Shown: piece after piece, positions 29,112 to 38,294 of the stretch | Position numbering within the stretch: position 1 is the stretch's first letter | Layout: each line of letters begins with the position of its first letter | Notes under the pieces: generated by a model | The model's input: the letters and a program-made list of their open reading frames with translations, nothing else | Told to the model about the DNA's origin: nothing | The model's database searches: none | From: Bacillota bacterium | GTDB taxonomy: Bacteria > Bacillota > Sulfobacillia > JAJZYS01 > JAJYTV01 | Assembly (NCBI GenBank): GCA_021799275.1 | Contig: JAJZAT010000011.1 | Coordinates: 1-64,000 of the forward strand | DNA: 64,000 nucleotides | Reading direction: 5' to 3' | Position numbers and translations under genes: made by a program

Positions 29112-29521
29112 GGGTGCATCACTGCCTTCATGCCATTGGCGCGAGGTAGGCGGTTACGCCTGGTGGACGATCTGAAGCCACGCTCGTGCCTGTCACCGGG
29201 AGGTCGCAAGCCATGGGCCTGCCGCGGTGCACGTCAGCGGCGTGGCAAGAGACGATCGATCACCGCAGACTGGTACAAGGATGCCATGAAACCGCACAAA
29301 GTATTAAATACACCATAGAGCAACGGCGTTGTCAATCACGCGTGCGGTTCGAACCCCAGTGTTCGCTGTGCGCCGCGCGGATCCTGCAGGATGTTCGACA
29401 AGTTGTGCCAGGTTGCGCCCGAGCGGCTCCACGGCTCGATCCCTGGATCAGTGGTTCGGCAAGTCGCGGCAGGTCCCTCTTTCCTGGACGGCCCGCACCA
29501 AGACTCCAACGCTGCTCTCAT
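29112..29521. other. Intergenic region holding the sigA leader and promoter
   Basis: About 410 bases separate sigA from the mutarotase-like gene, both on the minus strand. The stretch contains the sigA promoter at 29307-29335, leaving an untranslated leader of roughly 190 bases. I find no supported gene or tRNA in it. Confidence 0.5.
29307..29335 (-). promoter_or_regulatory. Putative sigma-A promoter of sigA
   Basis: On the minus strand TTGACA (29335-29330, a perfect -35 box) and TGTATT (29312-29307) are 17 bases apart in a locally AT-rich stretch. It reads towards sigA. Confidence 0.6.
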
Positions 29522-30535
29522 CTAGGGGCGGATCGACAGCGCCCCGAGACGGCTCGAGGCGGTCCAGGAGGCGCCTCCGGGCAGCAGCTGCATGCCGCTC
29601 AGCTGCCAGGGGAGGTCAAGATTCGGCGCGTTGACGAGACACGTCATCGGCTCCGGGCAGAAGAAGCCGCTCTTGGCGTCTCGGTTCCAGAGCATCCAGG
29701 CGCGGAACTTGGGGTCGGTCTCGTAGACGACGTCCACACCGAGGGCGCGAAAGCGGAGGCGGCAGAGGTTCGGGCCGCCGAGCGGCACGGCGCTGAAGAG
29801 GGCGTCGATCGCGTGGGCGAAGGGGTCGCCATGCCTTGCGGCGATGCCTTCCTCCATGTCGTCGCGTGCGATGGTTTGCCCGGTCGGGAGCTTGCGAGGG
29901 GAGAGCTCCCACTTGTCGCCGATGTTCATGGCGAGTTCGCACGGTCCCGCGTCGCCGCTCGCCCCGGGGGGCGTCCGCAGGGCCGTGTGGAAGCCAAGCA
30001 GCAGCGGCATGGGCGAACGCCCGTCATTCGTCACGCGCACCGTCCAGGTGAGCCCCTGCCGCGATAGCCGGTAGTCGAGCTCCAGCGTCAGGAGATGCGG
30101 GAACCATGCGAATTCCTCGTCTTCCTCGCGCAGGCTGTGCCGCAGGCGAAGGACCGCTTCCCCTTCGCTCGGGCCGCGTTCGGCCACATCCCATCGGGCA
30201 CCTGCGAAGAGACCGTGCAGGCGGTTGTGGAGCTTCGGCTCGTTGATCGGGAAACGGTAGGTCACGCCGGCCGCCGTGAAGGTGCCGTCCTCGATCCGGT
30301 TGGGCGGGAAGAGCAGCGGGATGCCGTAGGGGATCGGATCGCGGCGGTAGGCCGTGAGATCCCCGGATGTCTCGGCGAGCGGTTCGCGCAGGAGCCTAAG
30401 CCCACGCGCCTGGTCGCGCAGGGCGACGACGTGGCCGCCGATGCCGGGCAGGACCCACGCCTCGTAGGACGCCGCCCGCAGGACGATCGCGGGCTCGTCG
30501 CCGTACGGACTGTCCATGACCGAAGGGATATTCAC
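29522..30535 (-). CDS. Aldose 1-epimerase (mutarotase)-like protein
   Basis: The 337-residue protein has the galactose mutarotase-like beta-sandwich pattern: an N-terminal region with GGHVVALRD, the GIPLLFPPNRIEDG segment, the histidine-containing HNRLHGLFAGARW (first catalytic-type His), and a later Glu-containing strand. It probably interconverts anomers of an aldose or binds a sugar phosphate. The GTG start has GGAGGA seven bases upstream. It lies 21 bases after the aquaporin-like gene on the same strand. Confidence 0.82.
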   Translation of the reverse strand: MNIPSVMDSPYGDEPAIVLRAASYEAWVLPGIGGHVVALRDQARGLRLLREPLAETSGDLTAYRRDPIPYGIPLLFPPNRIEDGTFTAAGVTYRFPINEPKLHNRLHGLFAGARWDVAERGPSEGEAVLRLRHSLREEDEEFAWFPHLLTLELDYRLSRQGLTWTVRVTNDGRSPMPLLLGFHTALRTPPGASGDAGPCELAMNIGDKWELSPRKLPTGQTIARDDMEEGIAARHGDPFAHAIDALFSAVPLGGPNLCRLRFRALGVDVVYETDPKFRAWMLWNRDAKSGFFCPEPMTCLVNAPNLDLPWQLSGMQLLPGGASWTASSRLGALSIRP

Positions 30536-30556
30536 ACAACACTCCTCCTTCAGCTG

Positions 30557-31459
30557 CTAACGCGACTGCGCGGAGCGCCCAAGCGCTCCCGCCGCCTGCT
30601 GCAGGCGCGCCGCCGGACTTCCGGCCGCGCCGCCATGGAAGCGGCCTCGCGGGTCGTGGGCATGGTGCGCGAGCTTGGCGACATGGGTGCGGCCTGGCCG
30701 CGTTAGCGCCACCGCGGCGAGGGCGGCACCCAGCAGCGGGCCGAGCAGGTAGACCCAGAGGACGCCGAGCGTATGGGCGGGCAGGGCGGGACCGAACGAG
30801 CGGGCAGGATTCATCGACGTGCCGCTCCAGGGAGCCTCGAGCGCGACGAGGCAGGCGACGAGCGGCGGCATGAGGGCCGGCGTGAAGGCCCGCAGCCTGT
30901 CATGGCCGACGAACCAGAGGATGCCGCCGACAAGGGCGAAGGTGGCCAGCACCTCGCCGAAGACCGCAAGCCAGGGCCCGGCGGCGGAGGGGACGGTCGC
31001 TCCAAAGAGCACCGTGCCGCCGAAGGCGCCCCAGACCGGCCGCAGCGCGAGTCCGGCCAAGGTGGCACCCAGGAACTGCGCGAGCGTGTAGCAGGCGGCG
31101 TCCAGCGGCGACAGGCTGCCCGAAGCCCAGAAGGCCCAGGAAAGCACGGGGTCCAGGTGCGCCCCCGAGATCCGGCCGATCGGACTGAGCGCCAGGAGGG
31201 CGCCGACGCCACCGAACAGGAAGCCGGTCACGAGGCGGCGCAGGAAGGGGTCCGGCAGCAGAACGGCGGCCGGCGAGCCCTGCCCGAAGTCGAAAATGAC
31301 GACGGAGAGCCCCAGGAAGACGAGCAGGGCGGTGCCGATGAACTCGGCCACGTAGGCCGGCCAGTGCAGGGTACGGTGGTGCGAGGCGATCACCTCCAAC
31401 GCGATAAGCGGTCCGGGGGTGCGGAGCGTGTGCCGGAAGGAGAGGTGAAGGTATGGCAT
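30557..31459 (-). CDS. MIP family channel (aquaporin/glycerol facilitator-like) with an altered first NPA motif
   Basis: The 300-residue protein has six transmembrane helices and two half-helix loops. The second pore motif is canonical (SMNPARSFGP), but the first reads Asp103-Pro-Val105 (GAHLDPVLSW) instead of NPA. The C-terminus has a His- and Arg-rich cytoplasmic tail. The channel conducts water or small neutral solutes; the replacement at the pore constriction makes selectivity uncertain. The ATG at 31459 has no Shine-Dalgarno, while an AT-rich TATGCT element lies about 20 bases upstream, so the message may be nearly leaderless. It appears co-transcribed with the mutarotase-like gene. Confidence 0.83.
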   Translation of the reverse strand: MPYLHLSFRHTLRTPGPLIALEVIASHHRTLHWPAYVAEFIGTALLVFLGLSVVIFDFGQGSPAAVLLPDPFLRRLVTGFLFGGVGALLALSPIGRISGAHLDPVLSWAFWASGSLSPLDAACYTLAQFLGATLAGLALRPVWGAFGGTVLFGATVPSAAGPWLAVFGEVLATFALVGGILWFVGHDRLRAFTPALMPPLVACLVALEAPWSGTSMNPARSFGPALPAHTLGVLWVYLLGPLLGAALAAVALTRPGRTHVAKLAHHAHDPRGRFHGGAAGSPAARLQQAAGALGRSAQSR

Positions 31460-31674
31460 AAGCGTGTTCTATTTTTAGCATAACAAAATGTGGTGTGATC
31501 GGCGACCGGGACCTTGGCTGGCATGGACCTTACAATGGTGGGGAAGCGAAGATGCGTCGGCGAACGAATCCATAGGCTACGCGCCGATATCTATAGTGAT
31601 TAGCTTAGTTGTGGATATGATGTGGAGTATGGGTCTGCGAGGAAGTGATAATTGCCCTAAACGGGGGTGGTAAT

Positions 31675-32541
31675 GTGCCTGTCTGCCGTGCACTATGCAA
31701 GCGCCTTGTGCGCTGGATTGTTGTGGGGGTAGCCGGGCTCGTCACCGCCGGCTGTGGCAGCCACTATGTCGTGCTCCACCCCGCCGGGCCCGTCGCGGCC
31801 GAGGAACTCCACCTGATCGAGATGGCCGGTGTCGCGATGGGCGTCGTGATCCTCTTTGTGCTGGTGCTCTATGCGGTGACGGTGCTCCGCTTCCGCGAGC
31901 GCGGAGGGGGGCCGTACCTGCCGCAGTGGAACGGCAGCCGCCGCCTCGAGGTGGGGCTGTTCGCGGTGCCCCTGATCATTGTCGCCTTCCTCGCGGTACC
32001 CACTGTAACGCAAACGTTCGCTCTGGACCGTCTGCCGCCCGGGCGGCACCACCTGGTGATCGACGTCACGTCCCTCGACTACAAGTGGCTGTTCTTCTAC
32101 CCGCGTCAGCGCATCGCCACGGTGAACTACGTGGACATCCCGGCGGGCACGCCGGTACTCTTCGAGCTCACGGCCGATTCGCCCATGAACACCTTCTGGG
32201 TGCCGCAGCTCGGCGGCATGGAGTACGCGATGCCGGGCCGTGTGCTGCCGCTCTATCTCGAGGCTGGGCGAACCGGCGTGTTCACAGGGCGCAGCGCGAA
32301 CTTCTCGGGCGTGGGATTCGCGCACATGGTCTTCACGGTCGACGCCGTGCCGACAGCTCGCTTCGACCGCTGGGCGGGGTCGGTGCGCAGGCGGGCGCCA
32401 CCCTTGACCAGGGCGGGATACCGAGGGCTGCTCGCCGCAAGCGAGGCGCCGCGGGAGACGTTCTCCGGCTATCCGAGCGGAGCGTTTCCGCAAAGCAGCC
32501 ACGGCTTCACCCTGCAGGGGGGCATGTACGTGTCGCGCTGA
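31675..32541 (+). CDS. Menaquinol oxidase subunit II (QoxA/CyoA-like lipoprotein)
   Basis: The 288-residue product has a lipoprotein signal with lipobox VTAGC (Cys about residue 19), two transmembrane helices (about 40-65 and 85-105) and an extracytoplasmic cupredoxin domain (SLDYKWLFFYP, NTFWVPQLGGMEYAMPG). The CuA ligands of cytochrome c oxidases are absent: the relevant loop reads RSANFSGVGFAHM with no Cys pair. This marks it as a quinol oxidase. I chose GTG 31675 behind GGGGGTGG; an in-frame GTG at 31645 is possible but poorly spaced from a ribosome binding site. Confidence 0.9.
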   Translation: MPVCRALCKRLVRWIVVGVAGLVTAGCGSHYVVLHPAGPVAAEELHLIEMAGVAMGVVILFVLVLYAVTVLRFRERGGGPYLPQWNGSRRLEVGLFAVPLIIVAFLAVPTVTQTFALDRLPPGRHHLVIDVTSLDYKWLFFYPRQRIATVNYVDIPAGTPVLFELTADSPMNTFWVPQLGGMEYAMPGRVLPLYLEAGRTGVFTGRSANFSGVGFAHMVFTVDAVPTARFDRWAGSVRRRAPPLTRAGYRGLLAASEAPRETFSGYPSGAFPQSSHGFTLQGGMYVSR

Positions 32542-32574
32542 CGCCCGCACGACTTGAAGGGAGGGGAGAGCGCG

Positions 32575-34533
32575 TTGACCCACCTCCTGGCGCAACTTTT
32601 TCCCCCGTCGGTCCTGCGTCCCATGGAACTGGGCGCCGACGCCTCCATCGTGATCGCGACCGTGGCGATCGCTGCGTTCCTGACCCGCAAACGCCGCTGG
32701 GGCTGGCTCTGGCGCGAGTGGCTGACGACGGTGGACCACAAGAAGATCGGCATCATGTACCTGATCGCCGCCATGCTGGGTCTCTTCCGCGGCGGGGTCG
32801 ACGCGCTCCTCCTGCGCACGCAGCTGGCCGTGCCGCAGAACACGTTCCTCGGGGCGGAGCATTATAACGAGATCTTCACGACCCACGGTACGATCATGGT
32901 CTTCTTCATGGCCATGCCGTTCATCTTCGCGCTCTTCAACATCGCGATCCCCCTGATGATCGGCGCCCGCGACGTCGCCTTCCCGCGGCTCAACGCGATC
33001 AGCTTCTGGCTCTTCGCTTTCGCCTTCCTGCTCTTCAACATGTCCTTCGTCGTCGGCGGGTCGCCGAACGCCGGCTGGACGGCCTACGCGCCGCTGACGG
33101 AGTTGCGCTTCAACCCGAGCGTCGGCGAGAACTATTACCTCCTGGCGCTGCAGATCTCCGGTATCGGCACGATCGCTACGGGGATCAACTTCCTTGTCAC
33201 CATCCTGCGCCTGCGCGCGCCGGGCATGACGCTGATGCGGATGCCGCTCTTCGCCTGGTCCGCCTTGATCACGTCGTCCCTGATCATCTTCGCGTTCCCC
33301 GCACTGACGGTGGCGCTCGCGCTCACCATGCTGGACCGGCTGTTCGGCTCGAGCTTCTTCACCATCGGCCATGCGGGCATGCCGATGATGTACGTGAACC
33401 TCTTCTGGATCTGGGGGCATCCGGAGGTCTACATCCTGGTCCTGCCCGCCTTCGGCATCTTCTCCGAGGTGGTGGCCACGTTCTCCGGCAAGGCCCTCTT
33501 CGGCTACCCGGCGATGGTCGGCTCCATGATCGCCATCAGCCTCTTGAGCTACGGCGTCTGGGTGCACCACTTCTTCACCATGGGCGCCGGCGCCGCGGTC
33601 AACGCGTTCTTCGGCATCTCCACGATGCTGATCGCCATCCCGACCGGCGTGAAGGTCTTCAACTGGATCTTCACGATGTGGGGAGGGCGCGTCCGCACGA
33701 CCTGCGCGATGCTCTGGCAGCTCGCGTTCATCCCCACGTTCGTGATCGGCGGCGCCACGGGCGTCATGCTCGCCGTCGTCCCCGGCGACTACCAGTTCCA
33801 CAACAGCTACTTCCTCGTCGCGCACTTCCACAACGTCCTGATCGGGGGCGTCGTGTTCGGGCTCTTCTCCGGCCTCTACTACTGGTGGCCGAAGATGTTC
33901 GGCTACACCCTGAACGAGCGGCAGGGCAAGTGGGCCTTCTGGTTCTTCCTGATCGGCTTCTGGGTGACATTCTTCCCCCAGTACCTGCTCGGGCTCGAGG
34001 GCATGACCCGGCGGATCTACATCTACCCGCACGGGCTCGGCTGGAGCCTGCCGAACCTCGTGTCCACCGGGGGCGCCTACGCCATGGGCGTCGGTTTCGT
34101 CATCCTCGTCTACAGCATCGCCTACAGCGCACGCCACAAGGACCTCGACCTGACGGGAGACCCCTGGGACGGCAGGACGCTCGAGTGGTCGATGCCCTCC
34201 CCGGCGCCGGAGTACAACTTCGCCGTCCTGCCCAAGGTCTCGACCCGCGACGCCTGGTGGACGATGAAGCAGGCGGGCAGGACGTCGATCCGGCTGGGGG
34301 AGATCGAGCCGATCACCCTGCCGAAGAACACCGGCATGCCGTTCCTGCTCGGCCTATCGTTCTTCGTCGCCGGACTCGGCGCCGTCTTCAGCTGGTGGCC
34401 CGTGGCCTTGGCCGGCCTTGGCGGGGTTCTCGCGCTCCTGGTCTGGGGCTGGTTCGTCGAGACGGGCGACCACGTCATCCCGGCCCACGAGGTCCGCCGC
34501 AGCGAGACCCTGCCGGGGAGGCTAGAAGCATGA
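32575..34533 (+). CDS. Menaquinol oxidase subunit I (heme-copper oxidase, QoxB/CyoB-like)
   Basis: This 652-residue catalytic subunit reduces oxygen to water and pumps protons. It has some 14-15 helices and all metal ligands: low-spin heme His in TTHGTIMVFF, CuB His with the cross-linked Tyr in WGHPEVYILVLP, the CuB His pair in VWVHHFFTMG, and heme ligands in VAHFHNVLIGG. The sequence indicates an A-type oxidase. The TTG start at 32575 has GGGAGGGG at good distance. The stop overlaps the subunit III ATG by four bases. Confidence 0.96.
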   Translation: MTHLLAQLFPPSVLRPMELGADASIVIATVAIAAFLTRKRRWGWLWREWLTTVDHKKIGIMYLIAAMLGLFRGGVDALLLRTQLAVPQNTFLGAEHYNEIFTTHGTIMVFFMAMPFIFALFNIAIPLMIGARDVAFPRLNAISFWLFAFAFLLFNMSFVVGGSPNAGWTAYAPLTELRFNPSVGENYYLLALQISGIGTIATGINFLVTILRLRAPGMTLMRMPLFAWSALITSSLIIFAFPALTVALALTMLDRLFGSSFFTIGHAGMPMMYVNLFWIWGHPEVYILVLPAFGIFSEVVATFSGKALFGYPAMVGSMIAISLLSYGVWVHHFFTMGAGAAVNAFFGISTMLIAIPTGVKVFNWIFTMWGGRVRTTCAMLWQLAFIPTFVIGGATGVMLAVVPGDYQFHNSYFLVAHFHNVLIGGVVFGLFSGLYYWWPKMFGYTLNERQGKWAFWFFLIGFWVTFFPQYLLGLEGMTRRIYIYPHGLGWSLPNLVSTGGAYAMGVGFVILVYSIAYSARHKDLDLTGDPWDGRTLEWSMPSPAPEYNFAVLPKVSTRDAWWTMKQAGRTSIRLGEIEPITLPKNTGMPFLLGLSFFVAGLGAVFSWWPVALAGLGGVLALLVWGWFVETGDHVIPAHEVRRSETLPGRLEA

Positions 34534-35144
34534 TCGGGCAGGTGCAGACCGATGCAAGGGAGAGGCCGCTCGAGTTCAGGGACCGGCGGGACAACCTCGC
34601 CATCCTTGGCTTCTGGTTCTTTCTCGGCTCGGACGTGGTGCTCTTCTCGTGCCTCTTCGCCGTCTACGCCGTCTTCCAGGGACGTGTCGCCGCCGGACCG
34701 ACCCCGCGGCAGCTCATCAGCCTGGGCCCTGTGCTGGTCGAGACGGTGGCCCTCCTGACCAGCAGTTTCACCTGCGGGCTCGCGATCGCGGCGATGCGCC
34801 GCGGGCGCACGGGGCCGCTCGCCGCCTGGCTCGGCGTCACCATGCTGCTCGGCGCGGGCTTCGTCGGCATGGAGATCCACGAGTTCGCCACGGATGTCCG
34901 GCTCTTCGGCACGTGGCACCAGAGCGGCTTTCTCTCCGCCTTCTTCACCCTGGTCGGCACGCACGGCGGGCACGTCTCGTTCGGTGTGCTCTGGGGGGCC
35001 GCGCTGCTCGTGCTGCTGTGGCGGCAGGGTCTGACACCGCGGGTGGCGCGCAGGCTTTACACCTTCAGCCTGTACTGGCACTTCCTCGACATCGTCTGGG
35101 TTTTCATCTTCACCGTCGTCTACCTCGCCGGAAAGATCACCTGA
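34530..35144 (+). CDS. Menaquinol oxidase subunit III (QoxC/CyoC-like)
   Basis: The 204-residue protein has five transmembrane helices and the subunit III motifs GFWFFLGSDVVLFSCLFA, GMEIHEFATD with the conserved Glu, GTHGGHVSFG and LYWHFLDIVWVFIFTVVYL. It stabilises subunit I. Translation is coupled to subunit I by an ATGA overlap. Confidence 0.94.
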   Translation: MIGQVQTDARERPLEFRDRRDNLAILGFWFFLGSDVVLFSCLFAVYAVFQGRVAAGPTPRQLISLGPVLVETVALLTSSFTCGLAIAAMRRGRTGPLAAWLGVTMLLGAGFVGMEIHEFATDVRLFGTWHQSGFLSAFFTLVGTHGGHVSFGVLWGAALLVLLWRQGLTPRVARRLYTFSLYWHFLDIVWVFIFTVVYLAGKIT

Positions 35145-35164
35145 GCTGAAGGGAGGTGCTGGCC

Positions 35165-35527
35165 ATGCCGCACGCTCGGAAGACGGAGAGAGGCCTCCTG
35201 TCGCTCGGAGGCCTCCTGCTTCTGCCGCGCTTCGAACACTCGAGCGGCCCCTGGCCGCAGATCGTCGGCTATGCGCTATCGCTCCTGCTCACCCTGGCGG
35301 CGACGCTGCTTGTCGTGCATCACCTGATCGCGCCGCTCTACCTGCCGGCGGTGATTCTCTTCCTGGCGGTGCTGCAGGCGGGCATCCAGCTCGGCCTCTT
35401 CATGCATCTGCGGGAGGGTGTCGGTCCTTCGTGGCAGATCGTCGCGCTCGTACTGGCGGGCATCGTGGCGCTAGGCATCGTGATCTTCTCGATCTGGATC
35501 ATGGCGTTCAAGTCCGGCGTCTCTTGA
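35165..35527 (+). CDS. Menaquinol oxidase subunit IV (QoxD/CyoD-like)
   Basis: The 120-residue protein has three transmembrane helices after a basic N-terminus and matches the CyoD/QoxD pattern (VILFLAVLQAGIQLGLFMHL). It is needed for assembly of subunit I. The ATG at 35165 is preceded by AAGGGAGGTG. It closes the four-gene oxidase operon. Confidence 0.88.
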   Translation: MPHARKTERGLLSLGGLLLLPRFEHSSGPWPQIVGYALSLLLTLAATLLVVHHLIAPLYLPAVILFLAVLQAGIQLGLFMHLREGVGPSWQIVALVLAGIVALGIVIFSIWIMAFKSGVS

Positions 35528-35566
35528 GATCCTTGGCCTGCACCCGTCCGCGGCTTTGGCCAAGAT
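35527..35566. terminator. Imperfect hairpin between the oxidase operon and the Nudix gene
   Basis: GATCcTTGGCC (35527-35537) pairs with GGCCAAGATC (35557-35566) with one bulged base. It overlaps the ends of two convergent transcription units, fitting a bidirectional terminator. Confidence 0.4.
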
Positions 35567-35570
35567 CCGC

Positions 35571-36038
35571 TCAGTCCCGCTGGACGATATGTCCGATCTC
35601 TGTGGGGAACTCGCGCAGGCCACTCGCCAGGAACGTCGGGTAGAGGCGGATCTCCGCCAGCGTCTCGAGGGATTGCCAGCGGAATACAAGCGGCGGATCC
35701 CGGTCCTCCTTGAGGCCGGGGAACTCGGGCACGGCGGGCAGGGGATCGAGCGCCTGGACGCTGTAGTACAGCGAGATTTCGTGATACGGCTCGCCCGGAG
35801 CACCGAAAAAGTTCTCGACCAGCCAAAGCAGGCGCACCACTTCCACGCGGACGCCGATCTCCTCCCGGAACTCGCGGACGAGGGCATCCCTCGAGGTCTC
35901 GCCGAATTCGACGCGGCCTCCAGGTAGAGCCCAAAAGTCGTCGTCGGGTGCCCTGTGGATCAGGACAGAGGTTGGGCGCGTAAGGACGGCCGCGACACGA
36001 TAGTTGAAGACGCCGTCGTCGGACCGAAACGTGAGCAT
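35571..36038 (-). CDS. Nudix hydrolase
   Basis: The 155-residue protein has a full Nudix box G-x5-E-x7-R-E-x2-E-E-x-G (GGRVEFGETSRDALVREF followed by REEIGV, about residues 40-63), which binds the metal for nucleoside diphosphate hydrolysis. It resembles MutT/ADP-ribose-type members; the substrate is unknown. I chose the ATG at 36038 because AAGGAGG lies nine bases upstream; the longer frame adds an unlikely Cys-rich stretch. Confidence 0.88.
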   Translation of the reverse strand: MLTFRSDDGVFNYRVAAVLTRPTSVLIHRAPDDDFWALPGGRVEFGETSRDALVREFREEIGVRVEVVRLLWLVENFFGAPGEPYHEISLYYSVQALDPLPAVPEFPGLKEDRDPPLVFRWQSLETLAEIRLYPTFLASGLREFPTEIGHIVQRD

Positions 36039-36206
36039 GGACTTCGGCCTCCTTGGCCTCGCAGATGGCGAAGATGAGTTCAGCCCCGAACCGCAGCAGC
36101 ACCAACCGACCCACATGCCCGTCGAGGATTTTGCCAAGCAGGTGTGAAGGCCTTCGGGCCCTGCAGCCTGGGAGCGATGGAGGTTGCAAGCGGACCATTT
36201 GACCCC

Positions 36207-37481
36207 TCAAATTGCCTTGAAGGCTCCTTCGTCCACCGCGACCGGCAGCTGCAACCGGCCTACCGCCGTGCCCATGAACCAGAGGGCGAGCAGCAGATTC
36301 CCGCCGGCCGCGATCCAGAAGGCGAGCCTGGTTCCGGCAGCCATGGCCAGGAGGCCGAAGCCGACCGTGCCCAGGAGCCCGAAGAGCCCGGCGAAGAACT
36401 GCATGCCGCCGTTCACCCTGCCGAGCCAACGGTCGGGGGTCAGGCTCTGGCGCAGCACCGTCTCGTTGATCTCGTAGATCGTGCCCGACAGGTCGCCGAG
36501 AAGTTGGGCCAGCGCGAGGGCCGTGAACGCGAGCCAGAAGCCACCGCGCGCGACCGGAACCAGGATGCCGACGAGGCCGCTCACGAGCATGCTCAGGGTG
36601 AGCGCCCGGCCGATGCCGAAGCGACGCACGACCCGCTGCGAGATGCCGGCGGAGATCAGAGAGCCCAGCCCGCCGAGCGTGACCAGGATGCCGAGCGCCA
36701 GAGGGCTCAGGTGCAGGGTGCGCAGGGCGTAGAGCTCGTAGAGGGCGGCGAACGCCCCGCCGAACAGGTTCGAGACCGCGAGGACCGTCGCCAGGGGGCG
36801 CAGCAGGGGGTGGCGCAGCACGGCCCTCAGGCCCTGCGCGGCCTGTGGCAGGGGCTCACCCTCGGGTGGTGCCGCGAGTGCCGGCTCCGGCCTGCGGATG
36901 CCCGCGAGCGTGAGCGCCGAGACAAGGTTCGCAAGCGCGTCGAACAGGATGGCGACCGGCGCGCCCAGGGCCTGGACCAGGGCGCCCATCACCGTGGGAC
37001 CGGCCGTCTCGCCGACAGCACCGGCCGCGTAGACGAGACGATTGCCTGACTCCAGGCGGCCGCGGCCGACGAGGGCGGGCAGATAGGCCTGGTCCGTGAT
37101 CTGGTAGGCGAAGCCGATGCCCGCGACAAGCAGCGACACCACGACGAGCTCCAAGAGGCTGAGGCGGTGCAGCAGGCTCAGCACGGGCACCGAGAGCAGC
37201 AGCAGGAAGCGGCAGGTGTCCATCGCGATGAGGAGGGGCCGGCGGCGCATGCGGTCGGTCAGGGCTCCCGCGTGGGCAGAGAGGATGAGTCCCGGCAGCT
37301 GCGTGGCGGCGGCCATGATGCTGACGCCAAGTGCCCCGGTGCCTAGCGAGAGGATCGCCGTGATCGGCAATCCCTCGCGGCTGATGCGCGAGCCGATCTC
37401 GGCGACCACGCGACCGGACAGGAACCAGCGGATATCGCGTTCACGGAGAAGGCCCTGCGCCTCGGACTCGGATGTCGGCAT
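36207..37481 (-). CDS. Major facilitator superfamily transporter (MFS_3/enterobactin exporter-like)
   Basis: The 424-residue protein has twelve predicted helices with the cytoplasmic loop motif GALTDRMRRRPLLIAMD between helices 2 and 3 and an N-terminal RDIRWFLSGRVVAEIGSRIS like that of MFS_3 efflux proteins. The substrate is unknown. I used ATG 37481, 12 residues before the conserved part; a GTG at 37535 is the alternative. The 168 bases between its stop and the Nudix start hold no gene. Confidence 0.83.
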   Translation of the reverse strand: MPTSESEAQGLLRERDIRWFLSGRVVAEIGSRISREGLPITAILSLGTGALGVSIMAAATQLPGLILSAHAGALTDRMRRRPLLIAMDTCRFLLLLSVPVLSLLHRLSLLELVVVSLLVAGIGFAYQITDQAYLPALVGRGRLESGNRLVYAAGAVGETAGPTVMGALVQALGAPVAILFDALANLVSALTLAGIRRPEPALAAPPEGEPLPQAAQGLRAVLRHPLLRPLATVLAVSNLFGGAFAALYELYALRTLHLSPLALGILVTLGGLGSLISAGISQRVVRRFGIGRALTLSMLVSGLVGILVPVARGGFWLAFTALALAQLLGDLSGTIYEINETVLRQSLTPDRWLGRVNGGMQFFAGLFGLLGTVGFGLLAMAAGTRLAFWIAAGGNLLLALWFMGTAVGRLQLPVAVDEGAFKAI

Positions 37482-37644
37482 GTCTTCGGGCTTCGCCCCG
37501 AGGCCGAGCGGCACCTGCCGTAGAGGCTCTCCCACAGGGGGCTGCAGCGCCCAGACGCAGGTTTCGACACGGGATGCACGAAATGCGCCAAGGGACTTGC
37601 GTTGCCGCCGGCGCCATCGCCGCGGCGAGCAGGAGGGAATTGCG

Positions 37645-38247
37645 ATGCCGATCGAGCCGTCGAGGCACTTTACCGGTCCGCGCGTCTACCTCGAGCTTCT
37701 GCGTCGTGAGCACACGCTGGAACTGTTGCGCTACCGTCGGGAGAACTTCAACTTCTTGCGCCCGTTCGAGCCTCTGCAGGACGAGCGCGAGCTGGTGGCC
37801 CCCGAGCAGGAGGCGTTGATCGCCAGCTACCTCGAGCGCGCCTCGCGCGACATGAGCTACCACTTCGGCATATTCCTGCAGCAGGGGGGGACCTTGGTCG
37901 GGCGCTTCAACCTCAACAACATCGTGCGCGGCGTGTTCCAGAACGCCTACGTAGGCTACGCGCTGGACGAAGGGCATCAGGGGCAGGGGCTGATGACCGA
38001 GGCGGTCGCGATCGGTTGCGAGATCGGCTTCCGCATGCTGTCGCTGCATCGGCTGCAGGCGGCCACCCTGCCCTGGAACAAGGGCTCGCAACGCGTGCTC
38101 GAGAAGAACGGTTTCCGCCGCGAGGGCTACGCGCCCGGGTACCTCAAGATCGCGGGCCGCTGGCAGGACCACGTGATCTTCGCGAGGCGCATCGACCAGG
38201 ATCTCGACCTGCCGGGCGAGCCGCCGCAGGCAGGCGAGTCGCTCTGA
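37645..38247 (+). CDS. RimJ/RimL-type GNAT acetyltransferase
   Basis: The 200-residue protein has the RimJ pattern: LELLRREHTLELLRYRREN at the N-terminus, a central GRFNLNNIVRGVFQNAYVGYALDE, acetyl-CoA loop GHQGQGLMTEAV (Q-x-x-G-x-M), and LPWNKGSQRVLEKNGFRREG. Relatives acetylate N-termini of ribosomal proteins or small molecules. AGGAGGG precedes the ATG. Confidence 0.9.
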   Translation: MPIEPSRHFTGPRVYLELLRREHTLELLRYRRENFNFLRPFEPLQDERELVAPEQEALIASYLERASRDMSYHFGIFLQQGGTLVGRFNLNNIVRGVFQNAYVGYALDEGHQGQGLMTEAVAIGCEIGFRMLSLHRLQAATLPWNKGSQRVLEKNGFRREGYAPGYLKIAGRWQDHVIFARRIDQDLDLPGEPPQAGESL

Positions 38248-38294
38248 AACCGGCAGGCCTCTGCGACGGTCCATAGGGTGTGGGGTGAGGGAAG

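Noticed and set aside
29346-29357. GGTTCGAACCCC resembling a tRNA T-arm
   Set aside because: The flanks do not form the 5-bp T-stem, and no acceptor, D or anticodon arms are found around it.
31592-31597. TATAGT as -10 box of the quinol oxidase operon
   Set aside because: No -35 hexamer is found at 16-18 bases, so I do not call a promoter, although this AT-rich stretch must contain the control region.
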